DNA from: Aphis gossypii
Lineage: Eukaryota; Arthropoda; Insecta; Hemiptera; Aphididae
Direction of reading: 5' to 3'
Assembly (NCBI RefSeq): GCF_020184175.1
Contig: NC_065533.1
Span: 4,982,695-5,046,694, forward strand
DNA length: 64,000 nt
Shown: in pieces, positions 27,140 through 39,402 of the stretch
Layout: the number at the start of each line of letters is the position of its first letter
Numbering within the stretch: the first letter of the stretch is position 1
Notes under the pieces: generated by a model
Databases searched by the model: none
Told to the model about the DNA's origin: nothing
What the model saw: only the letters and a program-made list of their open reading frames with translations
Position numbers and translations under genes: made by a program

Positions 27140-29194
27140 TGACTTAGATAGGTAAACATGTCTACAAAATAAAAAGATGAAATTGTTACTAAAACATGTA
27201 CCAAAATTATTGTATTTTTATTTCTCATTTTAATTATTGTAATGTGTATTTATTTGACATTATATATTTTTTTTATTTAAATAAATAAATAAAAACAAAT
27301 AATACATGTATTTAAAAATTAAAAATACATATATTAATTTTTAAGTATTTTATTATTTATTTATTTATTCAGCCAAAACAATTTCAATTAAATAATTACA
27401 ATAAAATACATTAATAATAGCTGATACATATACCAACAGAGCTATAATCTCGTATTTGGTATACGGAGTTCAACGATATTGAAATTCGTATTAAAGTAAA
27501 ATACTTATACAAATAAAATATGGTATAATTAAATAAACATAACACAATAAAATAGACTTAGAAACAAAAATTAACAACAGCATTACATATTAATTTAATC
27601 TACGATATTATGTTTATATATATATAACATGTAAGTAATTATGATGTGCGCGGTTTCCACCAACTAAAAGTGTACTGTTTTAGAACTCAACAATTTTAGG
27701 GTTTTTTACCTGTGTAAATATTTATAAAATTAAATCTAATCTTTATAAACTCTTTCAAATATGTAGGTATAGGTAGATATCTACTATATGCCTACCTATA
27801 AATACTTCTTCACGCATACATGGTAATCGGTGTGTAAAATATCATAAATTATACCTAAGCACTGTGAAAATATATTATGTTGTACTCACCAAAAAAGTGT
27901 ATAAGGCGGAAAGTTTAGACATTTTTTTATCAGTGTCACCAAGTTTCAGCGGATACCTTCGCCGTGAAAATATTTATATACTATGAATTGTTCATAGAAA
28001 ACAATAAAGTAGTTATTTAACTCCAAATTACGGTGTTAAATTTATAATAATTAAATTAACTACATAGTGCACATAATTTATTATTTCAATCAGGACAGAG
28101 CTTATCGCGTTGAGAAATTATTTAATTATTCATAATAATATCCAAAATTAATTAAACTAGAAAGTTTTAGGTAGATTTTCAATATAATTGTATAATAACA
28201 CTGCAGGTAGTTAAATTGGTAAAATTGTTTTTTTTTTTTTTATGATTAACTGTCATACTGTCATTTTCCTAAGATTTAAAATTAAATTTAGTTAATTTAC
28301 CGTGTATGATAACCAATAGACAAGTAGAAAGTTAGTACTTACTTATCTAATATTAAAATAAATGTGGTATAATATTATAGGTATAATTAATAATTATAAG
28401 TATGGACGTATGGTGTTTGGATCTTAATGATTAAATGTTCTTCGGGTGCTCCTTATTATAATAATTAATCCAAGTATTTAAGAAATTCTATTTAGTATTT
28501 TATAATTACCTACGTGGCTACGTTAACAATATAATAATTTAAATGTATGTAGGTAATATATTAATAGTTGTTTTTTTTTTTTAATAGCTTATTTAAAAAG
28601 TGTGAAAACAATAAATTTATGTTACTCGGGTTATGCGTTGAAAAAATATTCTAAACAAAAAAATATCAGCATCTATAATATTTTTTTTGATCACAAAAAC
28701 CAATTTGAATACCTGATCAGATAAATTCGTCGAAAATTCATCGTCATCATGAGTCAAAGAAGATTAATTTATGCAGTCATAACTGGTATGATTATATTAT
28801 AAAACAATAGAATACATTTTTTCAGTTTTTCTAAAAAACACTATATTAGGTTATAGGTAACATTATGTCGTCAATTCTTGTAAGTTATATATTAAGTTAA
28901 TTAATTCATAATTGTCTGCATAAATTAAGATTTTTAGTCGTTCTTTAAAGAACTTAAATATTAAAGTTTTGCGTCGTAAAATTGTGTTCAATTAAAACAG
29001 TTTTTTAACGCTTATTTATTATTTGTGTACAGCTGCAGATAACTGTCCGATTTTTGAGCCATTATCTATCTAAAAGTATGAATTTAATGCATATAAAATT
29101 GGAAAAATATGTATATTATATAATATTAATACAGTAAGCTCTAAAAATCCTGTAATATGTAAAAATCAATAATAAATATGTGGTCAAGATACGG

Positions 29195-31074
29195 TCAAGT
29201 TATAACTCTCTGATGTACAGTGGGTTACTATTATGCGTATGTTAAATTTGAATGCAATGATACCTAATAATCGTAAACGGAAAATGATTCTGAACGGAGA
29301 TGATTTATCAGACTAGGATATATTTTCCAGTGGGTGGTAAAAAAGGTTATTTTTATGAACCAAAATATTAAGTTTTGAATGTAATTAATCGCTTATTATT
29401 GAGTATTTCGATGTTAAATTTTAAAATTAAATTTTCTAATTTTCATAAAATTAAAATAAAAAAAAAATATATATATAATATATATACATATATTTTAATA
29501 TATTATTTGAGTAATTTAATTTAGTATTCCCTTTTACTTATACTTTAATTTTTTTAATTTTTAGAAAACATTGTAACGACTGAGAATAAGCAAAGAATAC
29601 TTATGTAAATAATGTCATTGCATCTTAATAATGAAATTGGGCTGAACCAATGAATTATATTATAAACACATTTCCAAAAATTAGGAACTAAAAAACTTCA
29701 AAAATTTCAAATACTTGAAAGTAGCTTAAAATTAATCTAAATATTTTGAAACTTTCATCGAGTATTGAAAATGACAATTTGAGTAATAATATCAAGTTTC
29801 AACGATTAATGATTAGCGATCAATTTAAACTTCATAGAAGCTCATAAAAAATATTTGTAAAATTTCAATAAACTTTTTCTTATTATTCTTGTAAAAAAAA
29901 CTTATATTGAAAATTTATTGGATTTTCAAACTTAATAAACTTAACTTATGAATATTAAAAATAAAAAGTAGTTAAGTGAGTAACTCTCTGTGGTATAGTA
30001 GGTATCGAATGGACCTCGGATTAGGTCACTATAATGGATAAGTTAAATATTTAAAATATTTTGCAAATATTCATGATTTTGACAAATTTTTATCAATGTA
30101 TAAACTTAAAACGCTAATTAAAAAAAAACCATGTCTGTATTTTATAATTTTTGTATCACTATAAGACTAACTCATTAGCAACTTTGTATTAAATTTTCAA
30201 GTACTTTGACTCGGCCAAAAAATTTTTATAAAAAAAAAACCGAATACTTCAAATGCTTATAAATGCCTTAAAATAAGCAAACTACTTTGAAAATTAAATT
30301 ATACAAAGAAAATTTTAATCTTATAATATCTGGTTAAACTTTCAAATATTTACGAATTATACTTTTTAAATAATAACATATATTTAAAATCGTTTAAGGA
30401 TAAATTGTTATGGTTACGCGATTTCGTAAAAATTTAAAATTCGGATATCAGACTCATGACATTATTTATTTAAAGGAAAATTTTGTGTTCAATTTTTTAA
30501 CCTAAGATATAAATACTAAAAATTGTTCAACTACAAAATTGAAAATTACTAACAAATTTTTGGAATTTTGACGTAGATTTCGTAAAACTTTAAACTTTAA
30601 ACGCTTATAAAAAAAAATTTTAACTAACGATTTTTGTTTTTTTTTTTTTAACTTGTATTAAGTTTTTAAGTTCTTTTTGGGCACCCAACAATTTTTATCG
30701 ATACTTTAAAAAAATCAAAAATTTCAGTTGTCTATAAATAATTCATAAAAAGCCAGAATATTTTGAAAATTTAACCATACATGGATAACTTATTAATATA
30801 AACATTTAGTGAAAATTTCAAGTATTTACAGTGATTAGTATTTAAGTTACAGCAATAATCGATTTATTTAAAAACTGTTAGAAACATTTTACTTTAGACT
30901 TCTATAAATCTATCATACACGATACACCAAAGATATTCAATTTTCCATTAGAAACCACCTCTGAAGTTTTAAATTGAAGCATTATTTCGAAGTTATGCCG
31001 TACACAAACATATAAAAAAAACACGTATCGTAAAATCAATACATTCATATTCATCACTCCGTTCAGAATTTAAA
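29195..31074 (+). repeat. R1 dispersed repeat, long copy B, with a second 5' module inside
   Basis: It begins with a diverged 5' module (CTCTGATGTACAGTGGGTTA, then AAATGATTCTGAACGGAG at about 29283) and ends with CACTCCGTTCAGAATTT near 31073. It shares the internal direct-repeat phrases of copy A. A second, more eroded 5' module (AATGGACCTCGGATTAGGT) sits at about 29965-30050, suggesting insertion of one copy into another or recombination between copies. It has no coding content. Confidence 0.7.
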
Positions 31075-32070
31075 AGTATATATAAATTATTATTTTTAAA
31101 AAAAAACAACAACAATATCAACGAATATCTTTTCAATTTTCTTAATTACATCAAATTATTTTTATTTAACATTTAATAAAAATTCGAACACAACTATTAT
31201 AAAAATTCGACCTTTGGTACTTTCATAGTTATATTTTATAAGCAAACAAAACAAAACGTTTGTCGATTCAATTATATGTTAACCTTACCAAAGAAGGTAA
31301 AAAATATATAAATAAGAAGAATATTCTTAAAACAAAATATTTGAAAAAAACATGCAATTTATAGCTAGTTATTTTGGCCCTGAGTAGGTGAAAAAACTTG
31401 CAAACTAAAATTCCGTATATGGTATTCACCAGCAACGGTGTACATAAAAAAATGAACAAACTTGTACAATGTGACTTAAAAAACGTGGAAACATTTCAAT
31501 TTCACAGCTCAATAACAATATTCATATCACACGTATACCTACTAAAAAAAAATATAACATAGGTATACCTAATAGTGAAGTCATTTAGAATTTATGAATG
31601 TTTCCGGAATTAAATCGGAAAGCTTTGAAAGTTTGGTTATGGGTCCTTAATAACCAAAAAAAAAGTCGCTATCGCTTCGTGGTTTGGAAGTGTCCGCCAT
31701 CTTGGATTTTATGTGCAATTTTTCAGTTTTTTTAAATTATCTTTAAAAATATTCATTTTATCACAAAAGATGAAAATATTGACAAAATATACCTGTAAAT
31801 ATATTTATAATTATATGTAGCTTAAATATTAACTATTAAACCCTACCGCGCGTTGTAATATTTGATGTGGCGTGTTTTAATATTCTATAATCTATATATC
31901 TATTGACTGCTCCATGCTTGTCTCACTCGTGTAAACTATACAACGCGTTTTCTAGTAATTAATTAGGTAATTAAAGTAAGTTTTTCGTGTAATATTTATG
32001 TTTTTTTGCATGTTCTATACTATTTATAAGTATTACGAATTATATTTGTTGATAAAGGTACACTATATAA

Positions 32071-32263
32071 CAGGGGTGGCCAGCGAGAAGAGACTCACGG
32101 GCCACCAAATGTATTAATAAATATGGAAGAGCCAAAATAAATGAAAAAAAAAAAAAAAGATCATCATATTATTATATAATACAAATATTCATATTAAAAA
32201 AAATTGTTTATAAAAATGTTAGGTACGATAAGATGCGAGCCGCAAAAGTATATGTCACCTCTG
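32071..32263. mobile_element. hAT-type MITE, 193 bp, perfect target duplication
   Basis: The ends are CAGGGGTGGC on the left and GTCACCTCTG on the right, an imperfect terminal inverted repeat of hAT type. Exact 8-bp copies of CTATAATA-like sequence CTATATAA flank it at 32063-32070 and 32264-32271. The interior is too short to code and contains a run of A. Interior phrases (GGGCCACCAAATG, GCGAGCCGCAAAAG) resemble a common type of non-autonomous hAT element. The exact duplication indicates a fairly recent insertion. Confidence 0.88.
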
Positions 32264-33588
32264 CTATATAATTTATATTTTATTTAAAGTAAATTTAATA
32301 ATGTATGACTAACTTTTCAAAATGTATACCTATAGTTCTATTAATAAAATGTTAATAAGTACACAAATAACAAATATTTTTTAACATAAATTATTTTTTT
32401 CAAGTAATAAATAATAATAATGCTTATAATTTATTTAAAAATATTACAATAAATTCTATATGTACAAGTAGGTTATAAATAGTTTTTGCATTAGGGTGAA
32501 GGACTACTTTGACCATACAAAATTTCATCTTCACCCTGAGTATCATCTAAAATTTCTTTGGAATCCTCATCAATTATTATTTGTAGACGATTTGAAGTAT
32601 TTGAAGTTTCGTGTTAACCGTAACGTATTTTGCATGCATATCATTTATTTGTTTTTTCTTTTCGTCACTGATCTCAAATAAATGTAAAATTATATTTGAT
32701 AGGGCCAAATGAACCAACATAATATGTCCTTTTACAGCTCTAGAGTATGCATGTATGCATAACCAGTAAGAGTTTCATCAGCAGTTATCTGCTCCATCAA
32801 TAGTAGGTACTTAAAATTTCCTTTAAAACCACTTCCTGTGAAACCCATGTACCTATATCATAAGTAAATGACGATTTCATTTTGTTATGTAAAACCTAAT
32901 CTAACGATGATATTTGATAAATTTGGACTTATCGCTACTATATATAACGAGCTTTAAATTTTAATATACAGTGGCTGATCAAAAGTTACAACACAGTTAT
33001 TATAGTTCAATGTTGAACATTTTTTTGATGTGAAATGCAATACAGTATTTAAAGTATCAAAATTATTAATATTTAATAGGTAAATTGACAAACGGAAGCG
33101 GAATTATTCTTGATTATTAAAATAGTTTATTTTTAGTTAAATTTTCTTAACATCGGCAATATCCATAACAAATGAGATTAAGGTATTTGATATTTTTCTA
33201 CACCAATATTATTTAAATGATCAAGAATAATATGTATGACAATCTTCGTTAGCTGGTTCAAATATTTTGATACTTAATTTCCTAAATCTTGCGAAGATGG
33301 CATTACTTTCAATCGATTTATTTTATTATATTTCCAATTTTCATTAAGTTCCCGATTACCGACCGATTTAAAATAAGCTGTCGTATGTGTTTAGCTATTA
33401 TTAATCATAACCGTGTCGGTTTATTAATTTTATTTGTACTGACGTTGTTACATTTTCTAGTTTACTATATAGTGCGACGCGTATATAGAAAGCCTTTAAT
33501 TAACAGTTCATCTATTTAAGCTACAACAATTTATAAAAGTATAAATTTGTTGTAAATCTGTCAATATTTTTAAGCAGAGTGTGATAAA

Positions 33589-33693
33589 ATGAATATTTTT
33601 AAAGACAATTCAAAAAAGCCAAACAACTGCACACGAAATATAAGACGGCCGCTGACACTTCTGAACCTCGGAGCGATGGCGACTGTTTTTCGG
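33589..33693 (+). CDS. Candidate first coding exon of the GC-rich transporter
   Basis: From an ATG at 33589 (AAAATGA context) the frame reads a hydrophilic, basic leader of about 20 residues and then RRPLTLLNLGAMATV. This fits the first half of membrane segment 1 of insect sugar transporters, exactly what the downstream gene lacks. The frame meets a stop at 33700-33702. Possible donors are GT at 33692 (after TTTTTCG) and at 33685. Neither gives the phase required by the obvious acceptor (CAG ending at 33823), though the first would fit a weaker acceptor at 33833. The exon is likely, its 3' boundary is not resolved, and a frameshift or sequence error is possible. Confidence 0.4.
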
Positions 33694-33843
33694 TCAATAT
33701 AAGTAATCCGCGACCAAACTTACTGCAAATTTTCCGGTTTAATTGCCCTTGCAAAACACTTTTTTGATACGAAATTATTATTAACGTCTTATCGTCATCA
33801 TATCATTATATTATGTACAACAGTGGCCGCGAGCGAGTTCGTG

Positions 33844-35223
33844 ATGGGCCTGTGGGCCGGGTGGCCTTCGTGGGCGCTGACGAAGCGACCGGAAGCCGAC
33901 ACGCCGGCCGAGTGGCTGAGCCGGGACGACCACTCGTGGGCCGTGGCGTCGTTCGACCTGGCCAGCCTGGTGAGCGCGTGGCCGGCCAGTGTGCTGGCCG
34001 AGCGGGCCGGCCGGAAGGGGTGTCTGCTGGCCGTCGGGACGGGGCTGGCGGCGTCGTTCGGCGTGCTGTACGCGCCCAGCCGGTGGGCCGTGTTCGCGGC
34101 CCGTTCGCTGGCCGGCGTCTGCAAGTCCGTGGCCTACGCGTCCGTGCCCGGCTTCATGGCGGAGATATCGGCGGACAGGGCGCGCGGCCGGTTCAACCTG
34201 ATCGTGGTGCTGTCCGACTCGCTGGGCATGGTGGCCGCCCTGTCCGCGGGGCCGCGGGTCGGCTACGCCGTCATGAACGGGCTGTCGCTGGCCGCCGCCC
34301 TGGCGTTCCTGGTGGCCGTGTTCCGCGTGCCCGAGACGGCGCACTATCTGCTGTCCAAGAGCCGGTTGAAGGAGGCCAGGTCGGCGCTCCGCTGGTACCG
34401 GCCGCGGTCGACCACCGCCGACAACAACCGGCGGCTCAACTGCATTACGGCGGCCGTGCGGGACGACATGCGCGAACCCGGCACGTACCGCGAGCTGTTC
34501 GCCGACGACGGCAACCGGGCCGCCGTGCTGCTGGTGGCCGGCGCGTGTTTCGCCCAGCGCGCCGGCGGCGTCGGCTGCGTGCTGGCCTACTCGACCACCA
34601 CGATGCCGGCCGACGGTCCTGTCCGTCCCGGCGACGTGGCCGTCGTGTTCGCCGTCGTCCGGCTGGCGTGCACCGTGGCCGCGGTGCCGCTCATCGACGT
34701 CTACGGCCGCCGGCCGCTGCTGGTCGGCTCGCACCTGGCGCTGGCCGCTGTGACGGCCGCGTACGCGCTCTGTCTGATGCCGTACAACAACAACCGCGAC
34801 GACGACGACGGCGGCGGCGACCGCGACCGCCTGCCCGCCGACAACAATTGGGGCCCGTCCGCGTGCGTCGTCCTGTTCTCGGTGGCCTATTCGATGGGCG
34901 CGGGCATCGTGCCCGGCGCCCTGGTCGGCGAGATGTTCCCGGCCAACGTCAAGTCGCGCGCCGTCACCGTGGTGGCCGTCGTCTCGTCGCTGGGCTCGTT
35001 CCTCATCAACAAGGCGTACCTGCCCGTCGGCGACGCGTTCGGCGCGTACGTCATGTTCTTCGTGTTCTGCGCCGTCAACGCCGCGTGGACCCTGCTCGCG
35101 TACCTGTTCCTGTTCGAGACCAAAGGCATGTCGCTGTCCGCCATCCAAGACCACCTGAACGACTACAACTCGTCTTCGTCGTCCGACAGCGAAGACGGCG
35201 CCGATAGACCGCCGGTGGGCTAG
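33844..35223 (+). CDS. MFS sugar-transporter-like protein (Tret1-like), GC-rich
   Basis: A single exon frame of 459 residues from the first in-frame ATG; the open frame extends back to an acceptor-like CAG at 33821-33823, so the true N-terminus is probably spliced in. Family features (SLC2/trehalose-transporter type): ERAGRK 53-58 after membrane segment 2, RARGR 112-116, PETAHYLL 163-170, DVYGRRPLL 285-293, and FETKG 424-428 after the last membrane segment. About 11-12 hydrophobic segments are visible. It would act at the plasma membrane in sugar uptake, relevant to a sap feeder, but the substrate is not shown. Oddities: the usual QQLSG motif reads QRAGG (238-242); residues 314-335 are a low-complexity Asn/Asp/Gly/Arg insertion in a loop; the C-terminal tail is Ser/Asp-rich; and G+C is far above every neighbour. 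Long frames on the other frames of this segment are by-products of that G+C. Confidence 0.85.
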   Translation: MGLWAGWPSWALTKRPEADTPAEWLSRDDHSWAVASFDLASLVSAWPASVLAERAGRKGCLLAVGTGLAASFGVLYAPSRWAVFAARSLAGVCKSVAYASVPGFMAEISADRARGRFNLIVVLSDSLGMVAALSAGPRVGYAVMNGLSLAAALAFLVAVFRVPETAHYLLSKSRLKEARSALRWYRPRSTTADNNRRLNCITAAVRDDMREPGTYRELFADDGNRAAVLLVAGACFAQRAGGVGCVLAYSTTTMPADGPVRPGDVAVVFAVVRLACTVAAVPLIDVYGRRPLLVGSHLALAAVTAAYALCLMPYNNNRDDDDGGGDRDRLPADNNWGPSACVVLFSVAYSMGAGIVPGALVGEMFPANVKSRAVTVVAVVSSLGSFLINKAYLPVGDAFGAYVMFFVFCAVNAAWTLLAYLFLFETKGMSLSAIQDHLNDYNSSSSSDSEDGADRPPVG

Positions 35224-35632
35224 GTGTCGTTAGGTTTTTTTTTCCCGGCCTCGGGCGACGCGTCCGCCGTACAAGCTGATTTATTTTTCACCACCCCCCC
35301 TCGTGGTTAGGTCTCGGTCGTCCCCGTAAATGTTGTTTTTGAACGTCTCCGGTCACGACGACGGCTCTTACGCGCGGGTCCGTCTGAAACGTGTGTGTCA
35401 CTCGTTATTCAAACTGCAGCCAAAATGTTTCTTTATTTGTAAAATCCGGTATTCGACCCATACCACACACTGAATGTAATCGCAATCTATTATTGTAATT
35501 CAATGAACTTTGCTCAAAAACGATTTTATAGACTGCAAACTATTGACCGTCCCGCGAATGATATAGTTTAAATCAAATAATATTAAGTCACGCGATGAGC
35601 TAATTTAAAATACAATGTTCTTTTCATAACTT

Positions 35633-35638
35633 AATAAA
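35633..35638 (+). terminator. Candidate poly(A) signal of the transporter gene
   Basis: AATAAA about 410 bp after the transporter stop codon, at the point where the sequence has returned to normal AT-rich composition. Confidence 0.35.
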
Positions 35639-38600
35639 TATATATTTTACAGTTATTCTTTCAAAAATAATATATACTATAGAACAAGCGCATTTTTATT
35701 ACACCAAATAATTATTGTCTTTATTTTTGCTATAGGTATATGTTACATTGTTACAAAGTACTTACACTTAGATACGTAGTTGGACGACCATAATATTGTA
35801 TTTATCTTTAAATCATATTTTATAATAAACAACTCTTAAATAACCTTGTTACATTAATCTATCGAATAACTGCTAATGCGATTTATTTTCATTCTTATTG
35901 TTTGCTATAATATGAGGATTATAGCATATAAATACAAAGTATAAAACGAATAGTGTTATAAATTATACCTAATCAGTAATCACTATTCGTTCTGGTAAAT
36001 GTCGGTAGGTTTGTAATAATCCATAAGAATTGTTACCTTCAATGTTTAATTTGAAATGTTTGGTCAAACATATGATTCAAATATTTAAGTCGAAGAAATA
36101 CATTGATCTACATAATAATAAGTCTAAATAATAATACTTATAATAGGTACAGTTTTATTTTCCACTAATGTTTACTTGCACTTGACATTTTTATAATTTT
36201 AATTTGATGATTTTTAACCATATTTAATGGTTTTGAGCGTACGAATTTATTTTGAAAAACATTAGTTCTTTTTAATGAATCACTTTTTGTTATTGTTATA
36301 ATTTCTGTGTATAAACTATAAACTACAATAATAACCTTGCAACGAAAACGACCAATGTGTATATTTTGTTACAGACAGGCTTTGCTTATGATTAATTAAA
36401 TTACATTTTGGTCTACTAATTATAAGTACTTTAGGTTACCAAATCTAAGTAAATAAGTTATTTTAGGTTTATTTGGTTTGGTGTATTAGTGTATACTTTC
36501 AGACACAGTCTTTATAAAGTTAAATATAATATGTACAATATAATAACTAATTATGTAGTAATGTACATTGTACACACATTGTATAAACTGGTCGTGCCTT
36601 TCGTCACATAATATAATAAAAGTTTATTTAAAAAACAAAAAAAAGTGTACTGAATCAAATAAAAATGTTTACATAATTATTTATAAAGACAATTATTTAA
36701 TTAAAAAATATAATAATAATATATGGAACTAGATAGGTACCGATATACTATTTGTATTTATTGTAGGTACGCTAGGCAATTTTTTATTTCTGTATGTCTT
36801 TGAGGTGGCCTATACGTACAAGTGAGTTTAGAGAGTTTGATTATTGATAGAATTTCATATTTATGTTTAATTCTACGTTACAATTTAAAATCTAAATTTT
36901 TTATTCAAAAACAAAACTCGAATACTCAACAATACTTTAAGTTTTGTTTTTTAGCTATTTGAGTTGTAATGGCAACAATATCTGCATTGTATAAATACTA
37001 TGTAAACCTCTATTGATATAATATGATGTTCGGCAGAAGAATTTAATTTCGATCAATTGTGATCGGGGCAAAAGTCTTAAACTTTAGTTCAGGGTTCCTA
37101 TAAGTATCTCTCATTACAATTAAAAAAAGTGTAAATGTGTCATGGCCATTGGTTAAAACCTTTTTTTCACAAGCGTTAATTTAATATTCAAATTGAGTAT
37201 TGACCGAGACGGTCGTTATGACGTTCATACTGAAAATTATTCTTTCGTATATATTATGACGATTTATACTTAGTCCAAGTATGGTTCTTTTTCGTGCATA
37301 ATATTTTTTACAAACTATTTTTAGACTTCTGGCGTAAGTTTTAACCTTCTCTAACCTAGACTTTAATTGTTATTGAAGTTAAGAGCATTATCTGCGTTTA
37401 TTGGTACTTTGGTTTTTAACGATATTTCAATACACTACAACGTGCCTACTTGACTTTAAGCTTGATAATAGGTAAATTCACTCTGATATTAATACTAGGT
37501 AGGTAACAGAACAATGTTAGTTTGATCGCAAATTTGCCATAATTTTGCACGTGAGCCAGATAGAGAGTAAACAAATAGTGTGCTGACATCCTCTCAATTA
37601 TTATTTGGAGATTTAAATTAATATTAATTATCATACACACAAGTACCTATTACTTCATTGAAATATAAATATATATAGATATTGTGTTTATTTGCTAATG
37701 CTATTATTATACTTACCATAGATAAAAAAATACACAATTCGTGATACTCGTCTGTAAATAATTGTCTATTATGTACATATTTTGTAGTTAATGCCCAACT
37801 TAACACCGTACAATGATGCCATATGGTATATAGGTATACGTAATATTGAGGTTATATATACATATGTATACACGTATACACATACATTTAAACTAAAAAT
37901 AACGTTGTCGGTGTTGGCCGTCGGACATTACCTATATAGCGTGTCGGTGACGCAGACACATTTAAGGCGATAACATAGGCGCCTTCGTCCTAAAATACTC
38001 GGAACAAGCGTAAAAAACGAAGGTTAATTTGCTCTAAATATAATAATATTACAAGTTAACAGTGTATAAATGTGTGTTATGTGTGTGGGTATTGTTTGTA
38101 CATATTTCGTATTGTCATATCGTCGTGACTTGTATTGAAAAGACGTTGGGTACAATAAAAAAGTGTTTAATTGCTCGATGAAAAAAAAAAATAACTCAAA
38201 GATTTCAATGATCTCGTCACACGAGTTGATTATATCCGATTCGGCTATAATTTCGCGCGGATATTTTTTTTTTGAGTATATATTCGAAGGATTTTTTCGT
38301 GTTAGTCGTAATAGGTACAATAATTTTGTTACCTAAACAATGTTCAAGATCGAATATTATAAGAATCGCATTTAATAAACTGTGTATACATATTATTTAG
38401 ACTTTGTTACAAAACACAATTGCAGTTGGCCTTAACAAGTGAAACGAAAAAAATAATATTTAAGATCTCAAATTTAAATCAAATATTATACAATGCCGTT
38501 TTATAGCATTTCCAATAATAGACTCATCTATTTTGTCTGGTGAGAGTATAGCCAATCGGGATGCGTGTTAAATTTATGTACGACAAGTATAGGTGTTAAT

Positions 38601-38699
38601 GTTACGCTTGATTTGACAGAAAAATCTGAATAATATGATGTGAAATCGGCATTTTGAAGGCCATTGAGATTGTGTTGGTAAGCAAGGCCCCTTTAAAAT

Positions 38700-39402
38700 C
38701 AAAAAAAGGTACCGCGGATACCCGCTCTGCTGTATATTGGTGTCGAGTGGGTTACTTTTATGGGTGTGTTAAATTGGAATTCAATGATATAATATCATTG
38801 TACACGAAAAACAACGATTCTGAGCGAAAACGGACTGTCAGCTTAGGTATATATCTAAGTAGGTTTTATGACATATTTTTTTGATATCCATAGCTATTAA
38901 AGTCATTTATTATTTTATTTTTATTTGATTATTTTAATAAGTAATTAATAATTATACAATAAACATGAATACTACATTTTATCAACTAATATAACTAAAC
39001 ATTTTGATTACACTTTTCTGTAAATACCATAAAATAATAAAAATTGTAGATACCCACCTATTATCTAATTAATAGATAATATTATATTATAATACCTATA
39101 AAAAAAGTTTTAAGTTACCTATAACAAACCAATTAACATTGTTATTTTATTCTTTGAATAAGTAATTTCGTTCAAATTTTAACTCATTTACAAAAAAAAA
39201 AAAACTACATCTTTGTAAAATCAATACATTTATCGTTTCACTTGGAACTAAAAATGGAGGAAAAATTGAATTGATATTATTAATGATTAATGGGAAATTA
39301 CAAGTACATTTTTTACTATTTTCTATTATAAAAACTAGTCTTCATACATGAAAAAAATTTAAAAAATTAAAACACACACTTATTGCTTCGCTCAGAATCT
39401 AA
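38700..39402 (+). repeat. R1 dispersed repeat, short copy C
   Basis: It has the 5' module (GGTACCGCGGATACCCGCTC, TGCTGTATATTGG, GTGGGTTACTTTTATG), the small ATGATATAATATCAT hairpin and AACGATTCTGAGCGAAA. The 3' side has AATCAATACATTTATC and, at the end, TTGCTTCGCTCAGAATCT. The two ends pair as GATTCTGAGCGAA and TTCGCTCAGAATC, different from copies A and B but mutually complementary. Confidence 0.7.

Larger units (their letters stand above)
18951..33588. other. Gene-poor region between flippase and transporter
   Basis: No coding exon could be supported. The first ~600 bp are probably the flippase 3' UTR. A tract at about 20280-20830 is notably less AT-rich and rich in CpG, without an open frame. 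R1 copies occupy 25474-27139 and 29195-31074, and a hAT-type MITE lies at 32071-32263. Around 31560-31960 is another relatively complex, non-coding stretch. The rest is AT-rich with TA microsatellites, for example at 25086-25110, and A runs. Confidence 0.5.

Noticed and set aside
33811..35154. A 447-codon open frame on the minus strand opposite the transporter, and a 464-codon frame in another plus frame
   Set aside because: Both arise because GC-rich DNA has few stop codons; their translations are Arg/Gly/Ala-rich without family features, while the transporter frame carries all MFS motifs.
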